Origin: Pogostemon cablin
Taxonomy: Eukaryota; Streptophyta; Magnoliopsida; Lamiales; Lamiaceae
DNA: 64,000 bases
Assembly (NCBI GenBank): GCA_023678885.1
Contig: CM043012.1
Coordinates: 16,218,036 to 16,282,035, forward strand
Direction of reading: 5' to 3'
Made by a program: the position numbers and the translations under genes. Under the pieces are notes generated by a model, which saw only the letters and a list, made by a program, of their open reading frames with translations, was not told the origin of the DNA and did no database searches. The first letter of the stretch is position 1. Each line of letters begins with the position of its first letter. Below, piece after piece: positions 10,100 through 23,300 of this stretch.

Positions 10100-10720
10100 A
10101 TAAATTATAATTATTTATACTTTTTAAAACCCATACAAACCATAAACATAAACGAATATTAAACAAGTTCGTTTGCAAGTTTTTAACAAACAAATTATGT
10201 AATTTTCAAACTCTCTTTATTTTTAAAATACTTAAAATATTATTCACATGTATTCATTTAACTAAATACAAATGCTTAACTACTAGCTTACATCCCCCCG
10301 AATGTAATAACCCCACAATTGTTCAAAAAAAGAATTGAATCTACTTTATGTAATAGTTACTCCATGCATTAGTCATTATTCAATAGAACCATCTCAAAAT
10401 CTCTTTTATTTATAACCATATTTCATTTTTTTAAAAATGATTTCAAATAAATTAAATAATCCAAACCTTTTCCCTCTAACACATAATTAAACTTTACAAC
10501 TAAGTATAGCAAATTACAAATTGTACTAGTAACTAAATTTGTGTAAAATCTTGAATCATAGTTTACATTACAATAATGCAAGTAAAGAAATTATAAAATA
10601 TAAATATATTTATTTCCTCAAATAATATAGTACTAGAAGCAAAGTCATGGCATATTCTTTTATGCATATCAACTAGACAAGTTGTGGTTTTCATTTTGTC
10701 ATTGAAGATCCAAGCTTTCT
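10100..10720. other. AT-rich DNA upstream of the SAC gene
   Basis: No element or gene was recognised. From 10722 the composition changes to CT-rich, taken as the start of the SAC promoter/leader. Confidence 0.35.
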
Positions 10721-10721
10721 C

Positions 10722-10757
10722 TCTCCTAACTTTCTCTCTCTTATTTCCTTCTCTCTC
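10722..10757 (+). promoter_or_regulatory. Pyrimidine-rich core promoter or leader of the SAC gene
   Basis: A CT-repeat run (ctttctctctcctaactttctctctctt...) lies about 550 bp before the start codon, without a clear TATA box. Such Y patches mark TATA-less plant promoters. The leader to 11311 contains short upstream reading frames, including ATGCCAGAGTGA at 11261. Confidence 0.35.
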
Positions 10758-11311
10758 AAAATTTATTAAAATCAATCAAAAACTATAACCACTCTCCCTG
10801 CACATCATCATCATTGTCATCAAACAGGAAATTTAATTTCACCCCTCTCCTCATTCGCCATTCGCCATTCTGTTGGTTGAACTTTCTTCTGGAATTTTCT
10901 GTTTGTGCGTGTATCTCAATTGCCACAGGCACGTTGAAATTCAATTGTTTTAGCTTTGTTTAGTTTAGGATTTTTTTGTTGATATTTGGAAATGATGTTT
11001 GATTTTGTTGGAATTTCGCTGTAAAGTCGTGAAATTTGATTACTTCGGTCGGTAGAAGATAAGCTGCTGAATTTTGTAATTTACGTGTCTACAGTTGTTG
11101 AATTTAGGGTTTGGATATTAGAAATCCGAAGAAAAAAAAAGTCAAAAGGCTTTTCTAATCCCGATTTTGTCGGGGAATGCTATATCTGAAGCAACCTATG
11201 GTGGCGGTAACGGGGTTTAGAAGTTCGAAGAGGGAGTAAGAAGAATTGTGGTTGAAATTGAATGCCAGAGTGATTGATTCCCGAGCCCAGGCTCGGGGAT
11301 CGCGAAGGATA

Positions 11312-14300
11312 ATGCTTAAAGTAATGGCAGATGCATCAGAAAATGTACAGCAACAAGAACACGAAGTTCATCCACCATCTCCACCTCCTGAGGGGTTTAT
11401 GCAGAAATTCAGACTCTATGAGACTCGATCGGTATAACTGTCTTTACTAGCTGATGATTCTTCGTGTCATAAACAGGAAACATGTGATGTTTCCTTAATG
11501 ATAGCAACATATGTCTTGTTCAGTCATTTCACTGGATTAGCCTGAGATAACATTTAATGCGCTTTTAATTGTTGATTCTTGTGATTGCCTGCACTTTTAA
11601 TCAAGAATTGTTTTTCATGCATAATATTTTTGTGTCTTGATTTTTGGTTTCCACTTTTTAAACATCTGAAATTTGAATTGAACACTGATCAATTCATTTT
11701 CAACCAACTAGAGGTTTCACAACTACTGCACATACATGTTTTCTTATTCAAAATCCTATGCTGGAGCTTAATATAGTAATAGGCTGAATAATACTTTAGG
11801 AGCTAGATAAAGAACACTTCGTGCTCTGCAAGACATTCAGAATGGATGAAATGTAGATTTTTGAAGCCCTTTCTGTTGCTGTTGCCAACTTTTTTCAACT
11901 GCCCACTTTAGGAGCTAGATAAAGAACACTTCGTTCCTAGCTGTTGCCCACTTTTTTCAATTGCTTTCATCATAGTCTGATTATCAAAATGTCGGAGGGA
12001 TATGACACTAGAGATGCACTTTATGGTCTCATATTATCATCTCCTCTTTTCCTCAGTTTACTAGCTTGCCTTTTGTTGGACGAAGAAATTACAGCTCCAG
12101 AGGGCTTCAATTTATTTGTTTTTATTTTTTAAAATTATTTTACTATAGTGAGGCGTGTTAAATTACCAACTTCATCAGTATACCAAGTTAAAGTCATAAC
12201 ATCATCATCTTACATTCGGTAAATATAGTAAATTTTATTTCATTCTGGGATTTACAAAATGAAGAATTTGTATTGCCTTGATTTTTACCAATAATTTTTC
12301 ATTCATTTGATTGTATCTAATTTTGGTTGCAGAACTTTTATATGATTGGAAGAGACAAAAGTAGAACATTCTGGAAAATTTTGAAAATTGATAGATCGGA
12401 ACCATCAGAGCTTAACGTTCGCGAAGATTCCACCATATATACTGAAAGGGAGTGCTCTGATCTACTAAGAAGAATTCATGAAGGAAACAGAGTTACAGGA
12501 GGACTTAGATTTGTTACTACTTGTTATGGCATTGTTGGTATGTATATTATCAAGTGCTAACAGTGTATTAAGAGAAAGACTGGTAATCCCGATTATCTCA
12601 TCCTCTTCCCTTTCCTTTTCAGGGTTCATAAAGTTTTTAGGGCCGTATTACATGTTACTAATAACAAAAAGGAGGCAGATTGGTGCAATATGTGGCCACA
12701 ATGTTTATGCTATCGCCAAAAGCGAGATAATTCCCCTACCGAATTCAACAGTCATAGCCAGCATGGTTAACTATAAGAATGAGAACAGGTTATAGCCTTC
12801 TTACATTAGGATTGTGATTGTTGAAGCTTAATTTTTAATCTAGGGAGAACTCTGCACCATTATTGAGACCTTCTAATTCATTGTTCAATAACCTTTTATG
12901 TACATTTTTATGTGGCAAAAGTTTCATTTAGTATCCATTTATTTGTCTTACTCTTTAATAACAAGCTTTGAGTTCTGATCTTGTATAGGAAGATTTGTCA
13001 TGCATCCTGCTGTCGGTGCATGTTTCTCACAATCATTATCTTATTTAGTAGTAAAAGGTGAATCAACCTTCTCCATCTGTACCAAACATACCCTCAACTC
13101 CTGGTATATGATCAATATATCCATAATTCATGGATCTTTGTGATTGTGGGTGCAATTAAGTTGAACATAAATACGAATATAATGGTGGAGCATATTAGTT
13201 GGATGTCCTCTTTCTATAGATACCACCTTGCACGAAAATGTGATGATGATCGATGAGGTGGTTTGCGGTTGAATTTTATCATCGACATATCTAAATATGT
13301 TTGTGTAAGATGCGTTCAGTTCTTTGATTTTTCATTTTCATTTTTTTGGTCCATGTGAACAGTGGTATTAATATGAGAGAAATGTTGATGAGTTTTGATC
13401 CTTGTGCTAACTAGCTTGAACTTGATATTTCGTTATTTTGATTCAGGAAACATTGGCTACTTTTCTCAGTACTTTGTACTCAGAATGGGCTGCTACATGT
13501 TCCCGAATATCTTGATATTGTCATTTTTAAATGTTATGAAACTTGAGCAGCCTAATGACTAACTCGCTTGTAATGTTTGCAATCACTTGCAAACAGTAAA
13601 AAATATCTTTTTAAATTCAAAAGCTGTGAGTGGCCAGCTTTAAAAAAGGGAAAAGTGATTCTGCCCCCAGGAATGAGTTGCAAACTTGTATCTACAACTC
13701 ATCGTTCAATTTCATGTAATCAGTGTTTTTGCTGATGCACTATGCCATCTACATTGCAGATTGGTCCAATTCCTATTAGTTGACTACTAAACCATGGTTT
13801 GCACTATTTCAGATTAATTGGCTGTGGCATTTGTGTTGAAGATAAAATGTAAGATGAGTTCGTTTGGTAAGATTTACTAAGGGTGAGATAAATACAAACC
13901 ATCTTTTGGTATGGCAGATAAGGGTATACAGGCATCATGCATAACTTTATCTCACCTCCACAGCCGATCACTTTTTCTAGAGATAAATACTGAAACTAGT
14001 GTGGACTGGGTTTTAGACAGGGTTACTGATATAAGTTATATGTGCTACCATACTGTCTACAACAAGAAGACAACTTAACTGTAGTGTGCGTAAGGTCTCG
14101 CAAACTGCCTAACAGTAACGAGTTCATTTACCATTTTTATTCCTACTTGTTCTGTCAAAATTTTGTCCGACTTTTTTCCACTGTTAATCGTTATAGCATT
14201 GGAAGTCAAGTTTTTAGTTCTTAACAATATTTGTGTTTGTTCTAGAAGTTGACTTATTAGTTGATTTTTCCATTTCAAATTATGTTAGGACTGTTGTTAT

Positions 14301-17300
14301 TGTACTTGTTTAAATGCAATTTCTATTGAAGAAATTGTATTTAAATTCTTTCATAATATAAGCATGGTCTTGGTTCTTACAGATTGTTCTTTTTGCAACT
14401 TTTAATTTCTGAACTGTGTTTTAGGAAAATTTTACTTGATTTTGTATTGAATATTATTTATCTTGTGACATAGATACAAGAAGCTCTTATGCATGGTGGA
14501 TCTTACTAAGGACTTCTACTTCAGTTACTCTTACCATGTGATGAGAAGTCTCCAGAAGAACATGTTTGAGAACGAAACAGGGCAAGTTTTATATGAAACA
14601 ATGTTTGTCTGGAATGAATTTCTTACTCGTGGAATACGAAATATTCTTCAGAATACAATATGGACCGTTGCCTTAGTCTATGGCTTTTTCAAACAGGTGA
14701 GGTTTGGTAACGTTCAACACTTTGAAAAATGTACCCACACATGTGCATGTATAATACTATATATGTATATAAGTCAAGTTTATATATTCTGCTGCTTACT
14801 CTGATCAGTCAATGTTATTGGCTTATTGTGCAGCTTAAATTGTTATTGCCTGCTTAATATATATATATATATATATATTAATTAGTTAATTATTATGAAC
14901 ATGATCTTGATTGCTTGATCTTGATGAACCAGGCTACACTTTCTATATCAGGAAGGGATCTCAAGCTGACCCTTATTGCTAGGCGTTCACGACACAATGC
15001 TGGTACTAGGTAAGCACATAATTGTGAATGTGACTGTTTGGATTGATCTATATTTGATCTACTAAAAATTACATATTTATTTGAGATGATTCTTGAGTTT
15101 AGAGATGTGTTCATCATGTGCTGTTGTCATATTCTAATTTCTACAAGACCAAATTCAGATGCATATTAGGCATGAAATTTAGAATGATATTACATAAATC
15201 TAACAGGTGCCTCACAAGTTCTCCCTGTTTCCCATATTATCAATGTGATTTCTTTCTTTTTCTTTTTTGGGTGCCCCAAAATAACTTGTGCAGTTACCCC
15301 TTCTTTAAGCTTTCTCATTCTGAATTAGTATGTTATGATATCCCTCATTGATTTCACACAAAATTGTGGAATGTCATATAAGTGGGGGTCATCCATTTAC
15401 CTTTGACAATGGTTTGGTTAAGTTAGGGCTCCCTAGCTTATATGCATAACAATTAACATAGTGATATTGAACCACTAAATCTCAACCACTTTATACTGTA
15501 TGAGTTATTTTAGTTTGGAGGGAGTTTATATCTTATGTACTCTCTTTGATCCAAATATATGACTTTCATTTCCAATTTGAATAATATATGGTTCACATAA
15601 GTTTTGGTTAATGGTTTTGCTTTATCTTTATCTTCTGCTCTCTCCATCCCTCTTATTTTTGCAATTGTATGTGGGCAAGTTGATTAAAAAAAGGTTCTTT
15701 TTAGGTGTATAATGTAAGAAAAAGTAGGGGTAGTTTAGGTAATTCAATAGAAAAAGTGAATAAAACTGGGTTTGTGTTAATAAAGAGTGAAAAAAGGAAA
15801 TGACATTTTTGTCATATTGTAATTTTGTGAGGATGTTAATATTGTGTTGTGTTACTATTATTGGAAATGTGAAAAAATAGTGGAACGGACATAATGGAAA
15901 ATGTGCAAAAATGGTTCTTGGATCAGAAATTAACCATTTGAAGCAATGGTGAAAAGCTGGCTTTGATATTTATACCAGTCTTGTGCTTAACTGTTTGAGT
16001 ATATAGCCAACTTTGATATGAATCAATTACTTTTCTGACTCTTGAGAAATGAATGTTTTTCTATGGAGAATATAATGAAGGGGGAGTGGGGACACAAATA
16101 TATCCCAACGTTTCTTTTGTTAACAAATGTCTCCCAACATTTCACTTTTAAACATTTATATCCCAACTTTTCGTGTTGTAATCAATATATTTAAAGTTTT
16201 TATGTTTTTGACAAATATATACCATTGTTGCGTTTTCCTACAAATGAATTCCATTTTTTGATAAAAGATAAGAATCTATCCTTCATCCAATACTATCTGG
16301 AATTTATGAAGATGTGGTCGACAGGTTTGTTATACTTTTTGAAATGTTGGGATATATATCAAACCAGAAAAAATTGGATGTTTTTGTTGGAAACCTAAAT
16401 GTCATTATTTATTTGTTAAAAAAATGATGGCGTTTATTTTTGTACTTCACTGAAAGAATGCCTTGAGTAAGATATAAATGAAATCGGTAAAAAATGGTAA
16501 AAAGACAAAAACTAAACCTGAACTATAAACAGAACATTGTTTAAGGATGCTCTAGTACTTGGGATCATATCTTTACAAGAATGATTTGTTGGACAGTGCT
16601 GGTTCACCAATAATACTACTCCTAGTTGAACTTGCTATTAATGTTGACTGTAGGAGAACCTACTAACAGTTTTCTGACTGACTATTTCGTCTTCCACAAG
16701 TTTTGCATCATCTAAAGCAAGTGTTGGATTTTGCTTAGGAATAGAAAGGTAGTTATTTTTTGAAACAACCATGCTTTTGAATTCATTTTGTCTAGCTTCT
16801 ACATGTTTGAGTTTAAAACATCGGTACTCCTCTTTGAGTTACTCAGATGGACATCTTTAAAATTTGGCTAGTTATATGAATTGGATCTTGTTGATTTTCT
16901 AAATTACCTTGCCCGTATACTCTCTTTTCATAAAACTTTTCTCTAAGATATGTTTATACAAGAACAGAAAGATGTTTTATGCACCTATCACTCTTAAGAT
17001 TTAATAGTTTATTGTGTGGCCAAAAGGGACCTTATGTTGTTAAGTTGTTCGTTGAGCTTCAATAACTTGAGTACTGATCTCATTACTGTTCTATGAATTC
17101 TAACTGGTATTTTCTCTTTGTAAGCTTTGATTTTAACCTATAATATCTGGAGGTTCAGTTGAAAAAAATAGTACAAATATATGTGGTGACCGGCGAGTGA
17201 TATTGTCAGTAAATGACAATGAGCATAATGCATTTTTTATGTACCACTGTCTTATGCTATCATTTATGGGGTTACTTAGCTTGACCGTACCTATATTGGC

Positions 17301-20300
17301 AATTGATGCTATTTTGTTTCATTGCTTGGTCCTGTCTACCTCTAAATTTGTCTTTCAGATTATTTAGATGATTGATGCATTTAAATTCCTTTTGTTTTAA
17401 CTTATTCCTTTTGTCTCCTTGAGTGTTTCTTTTTTGTCAAGTTTTTGTCCCTTTTTTTTTTTTCCTTTTCTTTTTCTTTCTAACGATTCATCTTAAGCTA
17501 AAGAGTTTATTAATGTAGGTATCTGAAACGCGGTGTCAATGAAAAGGGCAGTGTAGCTAATGATGTTGAGACTGAGCAAATTTTAATTGAGGATGTTCCT
17601 GAAGGTCTGCCGATGCAAATTAGTTCTGTGGTCCAAAATCGTGGATCAATACCACTGTTCTGGTCACAGGAGACCTCCCGCTTAAATATTAAACCAGACA
17701 TTATATGTATGTTTTGGCAATTACTTGTAATATATCCCATTCAGTTCTCACGCCTAGAAAATTTATATAATCATCTGATGTGTGAGCTTTGCTATTTTCA
17801 GTGTCCAGGAGGGACCAAACGTATGAGGCTACCAGACTTCATTTTGAAAATCTTTCCACTAGATATGGGAATCCCATTATTATATTGAATTTAATTAAGG
17901 TAAGAGTTCACGAGCTTGTTTTTTACATTGATGTGCGTTTGACAAAATAAAATGTTTAATTTAGGAGAGTTACTAAAAGTATCATATGAGTTTCTCTTGT
18001 CTTCAACGTCTCTTTAAAGGAACAATTATTTATACAACGGGATGAATTTTTTTTACAGACAAATGAAAAGAAGCCTCGGGAATCCATTCTTCGTACAGAG
18101 TTTGCTAATGCAATAGATGTAATCAATAAAGATCTATCTGAGGAGAACCGTCTTAAATTTCTTCACTGGGATTTGCATAAACATTCTCGAAGGTATTTAA
18201 TGTTGTCTTTCATGTGTTTTCTTGTTATCATTCTTCTTGAAGGTGTGGTTTATGTTTATATCATCCTGATTTTTCCTCAGCAAAGCAACAAATGTTTTGC
18301 TACTTTTGGGAAAGGTGGCAACATATGCTTTGACGCTGACAGGTTTTTTCTATTGCCAAGCCACACCAGAGATGCTTTCGGAAGGGAATCTTAAATGGCC
18401 TAGTTTTGAGTAAGTTGTTTTTCCACGTGGAACCAAATTGAGACTGATTTCTTTCTCAATGTCTTTTCTGCCTAGCAGCCAAATGTGGAAATGTCATGAG
18501 AATGAGATCTGAACACCTTGTGTTTTCCATACATTTGTTAGAAAACAGATATTAAGAATTTTTTCGCATGATGTTTTTTTTGCTTGTTGCTATAAAAGGG
18601 CTTTAATAAATCAATTTGTACATAAAATAGGGTTTTCTTATGGTTATAAGAGCGCTGAAGAAAAGGTAAAAAGTCAAATCCAATCACAGTGATCAGAAGT
18701 CACAGTAATCTTGACATTAAGATGATCTAAATTTGTTTTATGATGAATGAGTACAGCTAAATGGAAATTATGTCGTTTGATGCAGGAATTTTAATTCTCC
18801 CAGCATGCCCAACTTATCAAATTCTCACACAGATAGTGAAAAGCATAATGATGACGAGACTGAGGATTCAGATAACTCAGACAGGAAATCGAGTGGAGGC
18901 AGCAGCAATGCTAACAGCAATCCTTCTGTCAAGCCACCAATGATCCAAAAGGGAGTGCTGCGGACTAACTGCATAGATTGTCTGGACCGTACTAATGTTG
19001 CCCAATATGCATATGGCTTGGCTGCTTTAGGGCATCAGCTACGGGCCCTAGGAGTAACAACTACAACAAAAATGGACCTTGATGATCCTTTGGCTGAAGA
19101 ATTGATGGGATTTTATGAGAGAATGGGTGATACTCTTGCAAATCAATATGGTGGATCTGCTGCTCACAACAAGGTAAGAAAATCTCTCTCTTTCTTTTTA
19201 TTTTTGGATTATAGTAAGTTGTGTTTTAGAAATTGTTTTGGTATAATAGAATTAGCTTATATATTGAAATTTTAATATCCAGTTGATAGTGGTCAGGTAA
19301 TAATTAAATTGGAATCTAGGCTTAAAAGTTTGTGTACTTGCAAAGAATAAAATACTTGTTTGATTCAACCTATAGCGGGGCATTTTCTTCCTATATTTTT
19401 TCAATTTTTGCTAAAAGTTGCACAAATTACCTCAACTTATAAAGATTTTTCCCCCCACTTAAGCAGTATCAGAATGCCAGATTTATTCTTTTCATTGAGG
19501 TAAATGAAAATCAAGCTGAGAGTTGGCATCAAGTTATGAATGTGCTCCAGTTCCCAGGCTTATCTTAGTTAATGAAGTAGCATTTTATCTAATATCTATG
19601 AAAGTTGCTGTTGTGGAGAATCCAAAATTGAGTTTTCTGTTCATTTATCTTCATCCTCATCATCCTTCAAATATAAATAATTTTGCAGATTCTTGTTCAG
19701 AGAGAAAAATACTCAACCTCATGTGGCATTCTTATCTTATAAGCTGATTTCTGTTTTCAGTAAGAACTTTGGTAGTCCACTTATTGACATTTCTGAAATT
19801 TTTGTTTGTCAAAGATTTTCTCTGAGAGAAGAGGCCAGTGGAAAGCAGCAACACAGTCTCAGGAATTTTTTCGTACTCTTCAAAGATATTATAGTAATGC
19901 GTACATGGATGCAGAGAAACAAAATGCCATTAATGTGTGAGTTGATACTTGTTACATTTTTAAATGCGCTGTTTAAATTTAGTGTATGCATGAAGATATC
20001 ATATGGGTAATGAGATGGTGAAGAAATCTGGATTTTTCTATCTGAAGCAGGCTTTCTCCTCTGACTTGCTTCTTCAGAAATTAATGACTGTCTCAATACT
20101 TAATACATGTTTCTTGTGTTACCCCATCTCTTTTTTACTTTTTAGAGTCTGATCAAATTGTTTTCTATATTTAACTGATTGTATGTTGGTATTCGAGCAG
20201 GTTTTTGGGGCATTTCCAACCTCAACCTGATAGACCTGATGTGTGGGAACTCAGTTCAGATAAGCGTTACAATGTTGGAAGAAATGGGCAACAAAATATA

Positions 20301-23300
20301 GACCATGGAAGGTATACTGATAGTACTATAGATCTGCTTGGATGCATCTATACCTTATCATGCCCCCTTTAGGGACCCATTTTTTACAATTTCTAGTGGA
20401 TCCACTTTTTAAGAATACAAGTGTCCACTTCTTACACAATAAGCACGCCACCCTCTCATGACATCTAAAAATCAACCAATCATTGACTAGCCAATTGCAT
20501 TCGAATTTGATAAAAACAATACGGGTTGCTTTGTTCGCATTATTTTGCGTTTTGAAATAGTGATAAAATATATGCGTATTTCTATTTGGATTTTGATAGT
20601 GTTAGATTTAACTTAATATGAAATCAGTGTGTAAGAGGAGGGTGGTGGTGATATGTTTGTATTAGAGGATTCAGTATAATTCGCATGGGTTATGGAAGTT
20701 GTGAAATAGTGATAGGAGGTGGGTGAGTTGGGTATTAATAGGTTATTGGATATCTTTAGGGGTGGATAAGCTTAAAATCGGATTTCAGGAGTCTAAAGTA
20801 GAACAGTTTTCAGATTTTCGAAATCCCAAAATCTGTTTTTAAAAGTAAAAACTAACATATCTATGGGATTTTGTCATCATAAAAATGATGTCAGATGCAC
20901 TGAATTCATACTTCTAACCATCATGTGTGACTGTGATGTATTTTGGGGTCAAACTAAAGGGGAACAAAAACGAAAGATTCAGTGGGGGTTTTGTTTAGAA
21001 TTGTTTGTATTCATGATTTCCTTCAGATATCCTCTATTCTGTACAAAATATTTTTCATGAGCAAATTCCTGATTTTAACCTGACAAGTTTCTTATGGCAT
21101 TTAATTATTGATGTCAATATTTCAAGCCAAGTTTTATAGTTAGCGTCCTCCCTTCACGCCAAGCTGATTTAGATAAACTCTTAAGTATAATATACATTCA
21201 CAGACACTCATGTGTATGACAACAGTAATGAGCTAGATTATTACTCGTGGCCCATCTTGGTGGATCTAATCAATTAAAATTAACCACTATTCAAGTACAA
21301 AATACATTTAAATAATGTACTAGTCGGGTGGGCCTTCTTAAAAAACTGTGTTTGGTGTGGGTGGGGATAAAAAACCTGGCCAGCAATGGTGTGGAAACCT
21401 GGAAGCTGGCTATGTGTAGTTGGTTCCTCAGAAAGATTTTTATTTGTTAGTGATTGTTGATATCCCATGACTTGTCTGTAGTAACTGTGTTTGAATTTGT
21501 GGTTCATAAAATGAGTGGAGGATTAATTTACCCAATCCAAAAGCCACAAGGTTGTGATTTGATCAATGAATACTTCTATACGGAACACTGAGCTCATTTT
21601 AGAATATGTAATGTGATGCTTGCCAATTCCGTGTTATTGTTAACATTCTTGTTTTGCTGTGTTTAGGTCGCTTTTTAAAAGATCCTGGTCAGATGGGAAC
21701 ATCCTTCATGATAATCGGTCACCCACATCTACTCCAAACATCAGTAAGCATTTTCCTAGTGCTGATTTCTCCAATGAGTCAAAAAGAGCAAGCAAAATGC
21801 TTTGTGGGTCAACACCAGATGTTTCAGCTTCGGAAAATGAGATGGCATATTCAAGGTGCTTAACATTTCTAATGATTTGATGGATTTTTATTTCTTACTT
21901 TTTTAAGATCAACGTGTTTGCATGACCCAAGTAGTAAAAAATAAAATTCATTTTAAAGTGATGTAGTAGTGCTAATGCAAGCTCAATGCCTTCAGCCATG
22001 GTTTTAGGTGAAGTTAGGGCTCCCTAGCTTATGTGCCTAACAGTACCCCTCCAAGGTTTTATCACTAAGCTGAAGCATGGTTAGAATGGCTTGGGTGGTC
22101 TATTTTTCTTTGGATAATTTTGCCTCATGTAATTTTCCATCGTGCATAGTTGCATTATGTCTTCATGCCAAATATGTGGGAAGAGGGAGGGTCAGGTTAG
22201 CTACCGGGCTGGAAGTTTAGATTCAGGAAGGATGAGTGGCAATGTTCTAGGGAATTGCCGAATCGCATTTGTGAACTTATTTTATGAAGACCTCTAAAAC
22301 TTATATAACTGAATACCAAAAACTGCAATTTTGAATATGTTCCTACCCCAAACGTCGTCTAAACAGTTGTGTGGATTCAAAATAATTCTCTTATTGCTTT
22401 CTTGCTGAATAGACCAGAAACAAGTTGAACTGTGAGATCGCCAAATTAATGATCTGGGGCAGAATGTGGTACCACCCAATGCAACTCACTGAGAAATTTA
22501 TTCCAAAGGCCATGAGCAAAGAGACGGAGTAAAATAAGTGGTCGAGACAAGAGTAAATTAAATGGTTAAGTAATTAAAGGCATGCCACGGCACACCAATT
22601 TGGGGACAAGAAACATTTGAGAAATATTTTGTGGAAATTTTCGAGATATTAGAAGTAGGGCAACTTCCCAAAACAATGAACCAAAAAAAAATCTGAACCT
22701 TCTTAGATAGAGAAACCTTCCAAATTGCTTCAAGCCATGGAAATGTAGAAGAATTTTCGACCAACATGATAAGCACAAAGAAAGGATTTGCATGTAAAAG
22801 ACCGGAGAGAATCTACTGTACAAAACCTTAAATCTTCATATGATTCACATAACCTTACATCCAACATCTCCAACAGCTGACAAAATTTGTTTAAATTATC
22901 ATCCCCAAAATCTCTAAAGAAATGCAAATTCCAAGGAGATAGTCATAGGAGTCATTTGGGGAGATAAGCAAGTTATTAGATTAATGCGAATTATATAAAG
23001 ATGGGAAGTTACAAGAGAGGGCGACTCACGTAGCAAGTGACATCTGAAAATTTTACATTGTTACCACTTCTCACTTGTTCTTACTGCTTCCAGTGATTGT
23101 AAGAATCCCTGATAAAATCAAATGATGAATTCCCAGAGGGCTTTAAAAAGCGTGCCAAATAGCCAAACATGTCCCATTATTAATTTGAAGTCCATATTTA
23201 CATCTGATCACCTGATACCACAAAAAATCTGTCTCTGTTTGGAACTGCCACCGTCAGTTGCCTAGTAATTCTTTGTTCTGCAAAGGAAGACTCCCAATAC

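Noticed and set aside
12478..12795. 105-codon ORF across SAC exons 2 and 3
   Set aside because: It uses the wrong frame in exon 2 and reads through an intron; only the exon 3 part is real SAC sequence.
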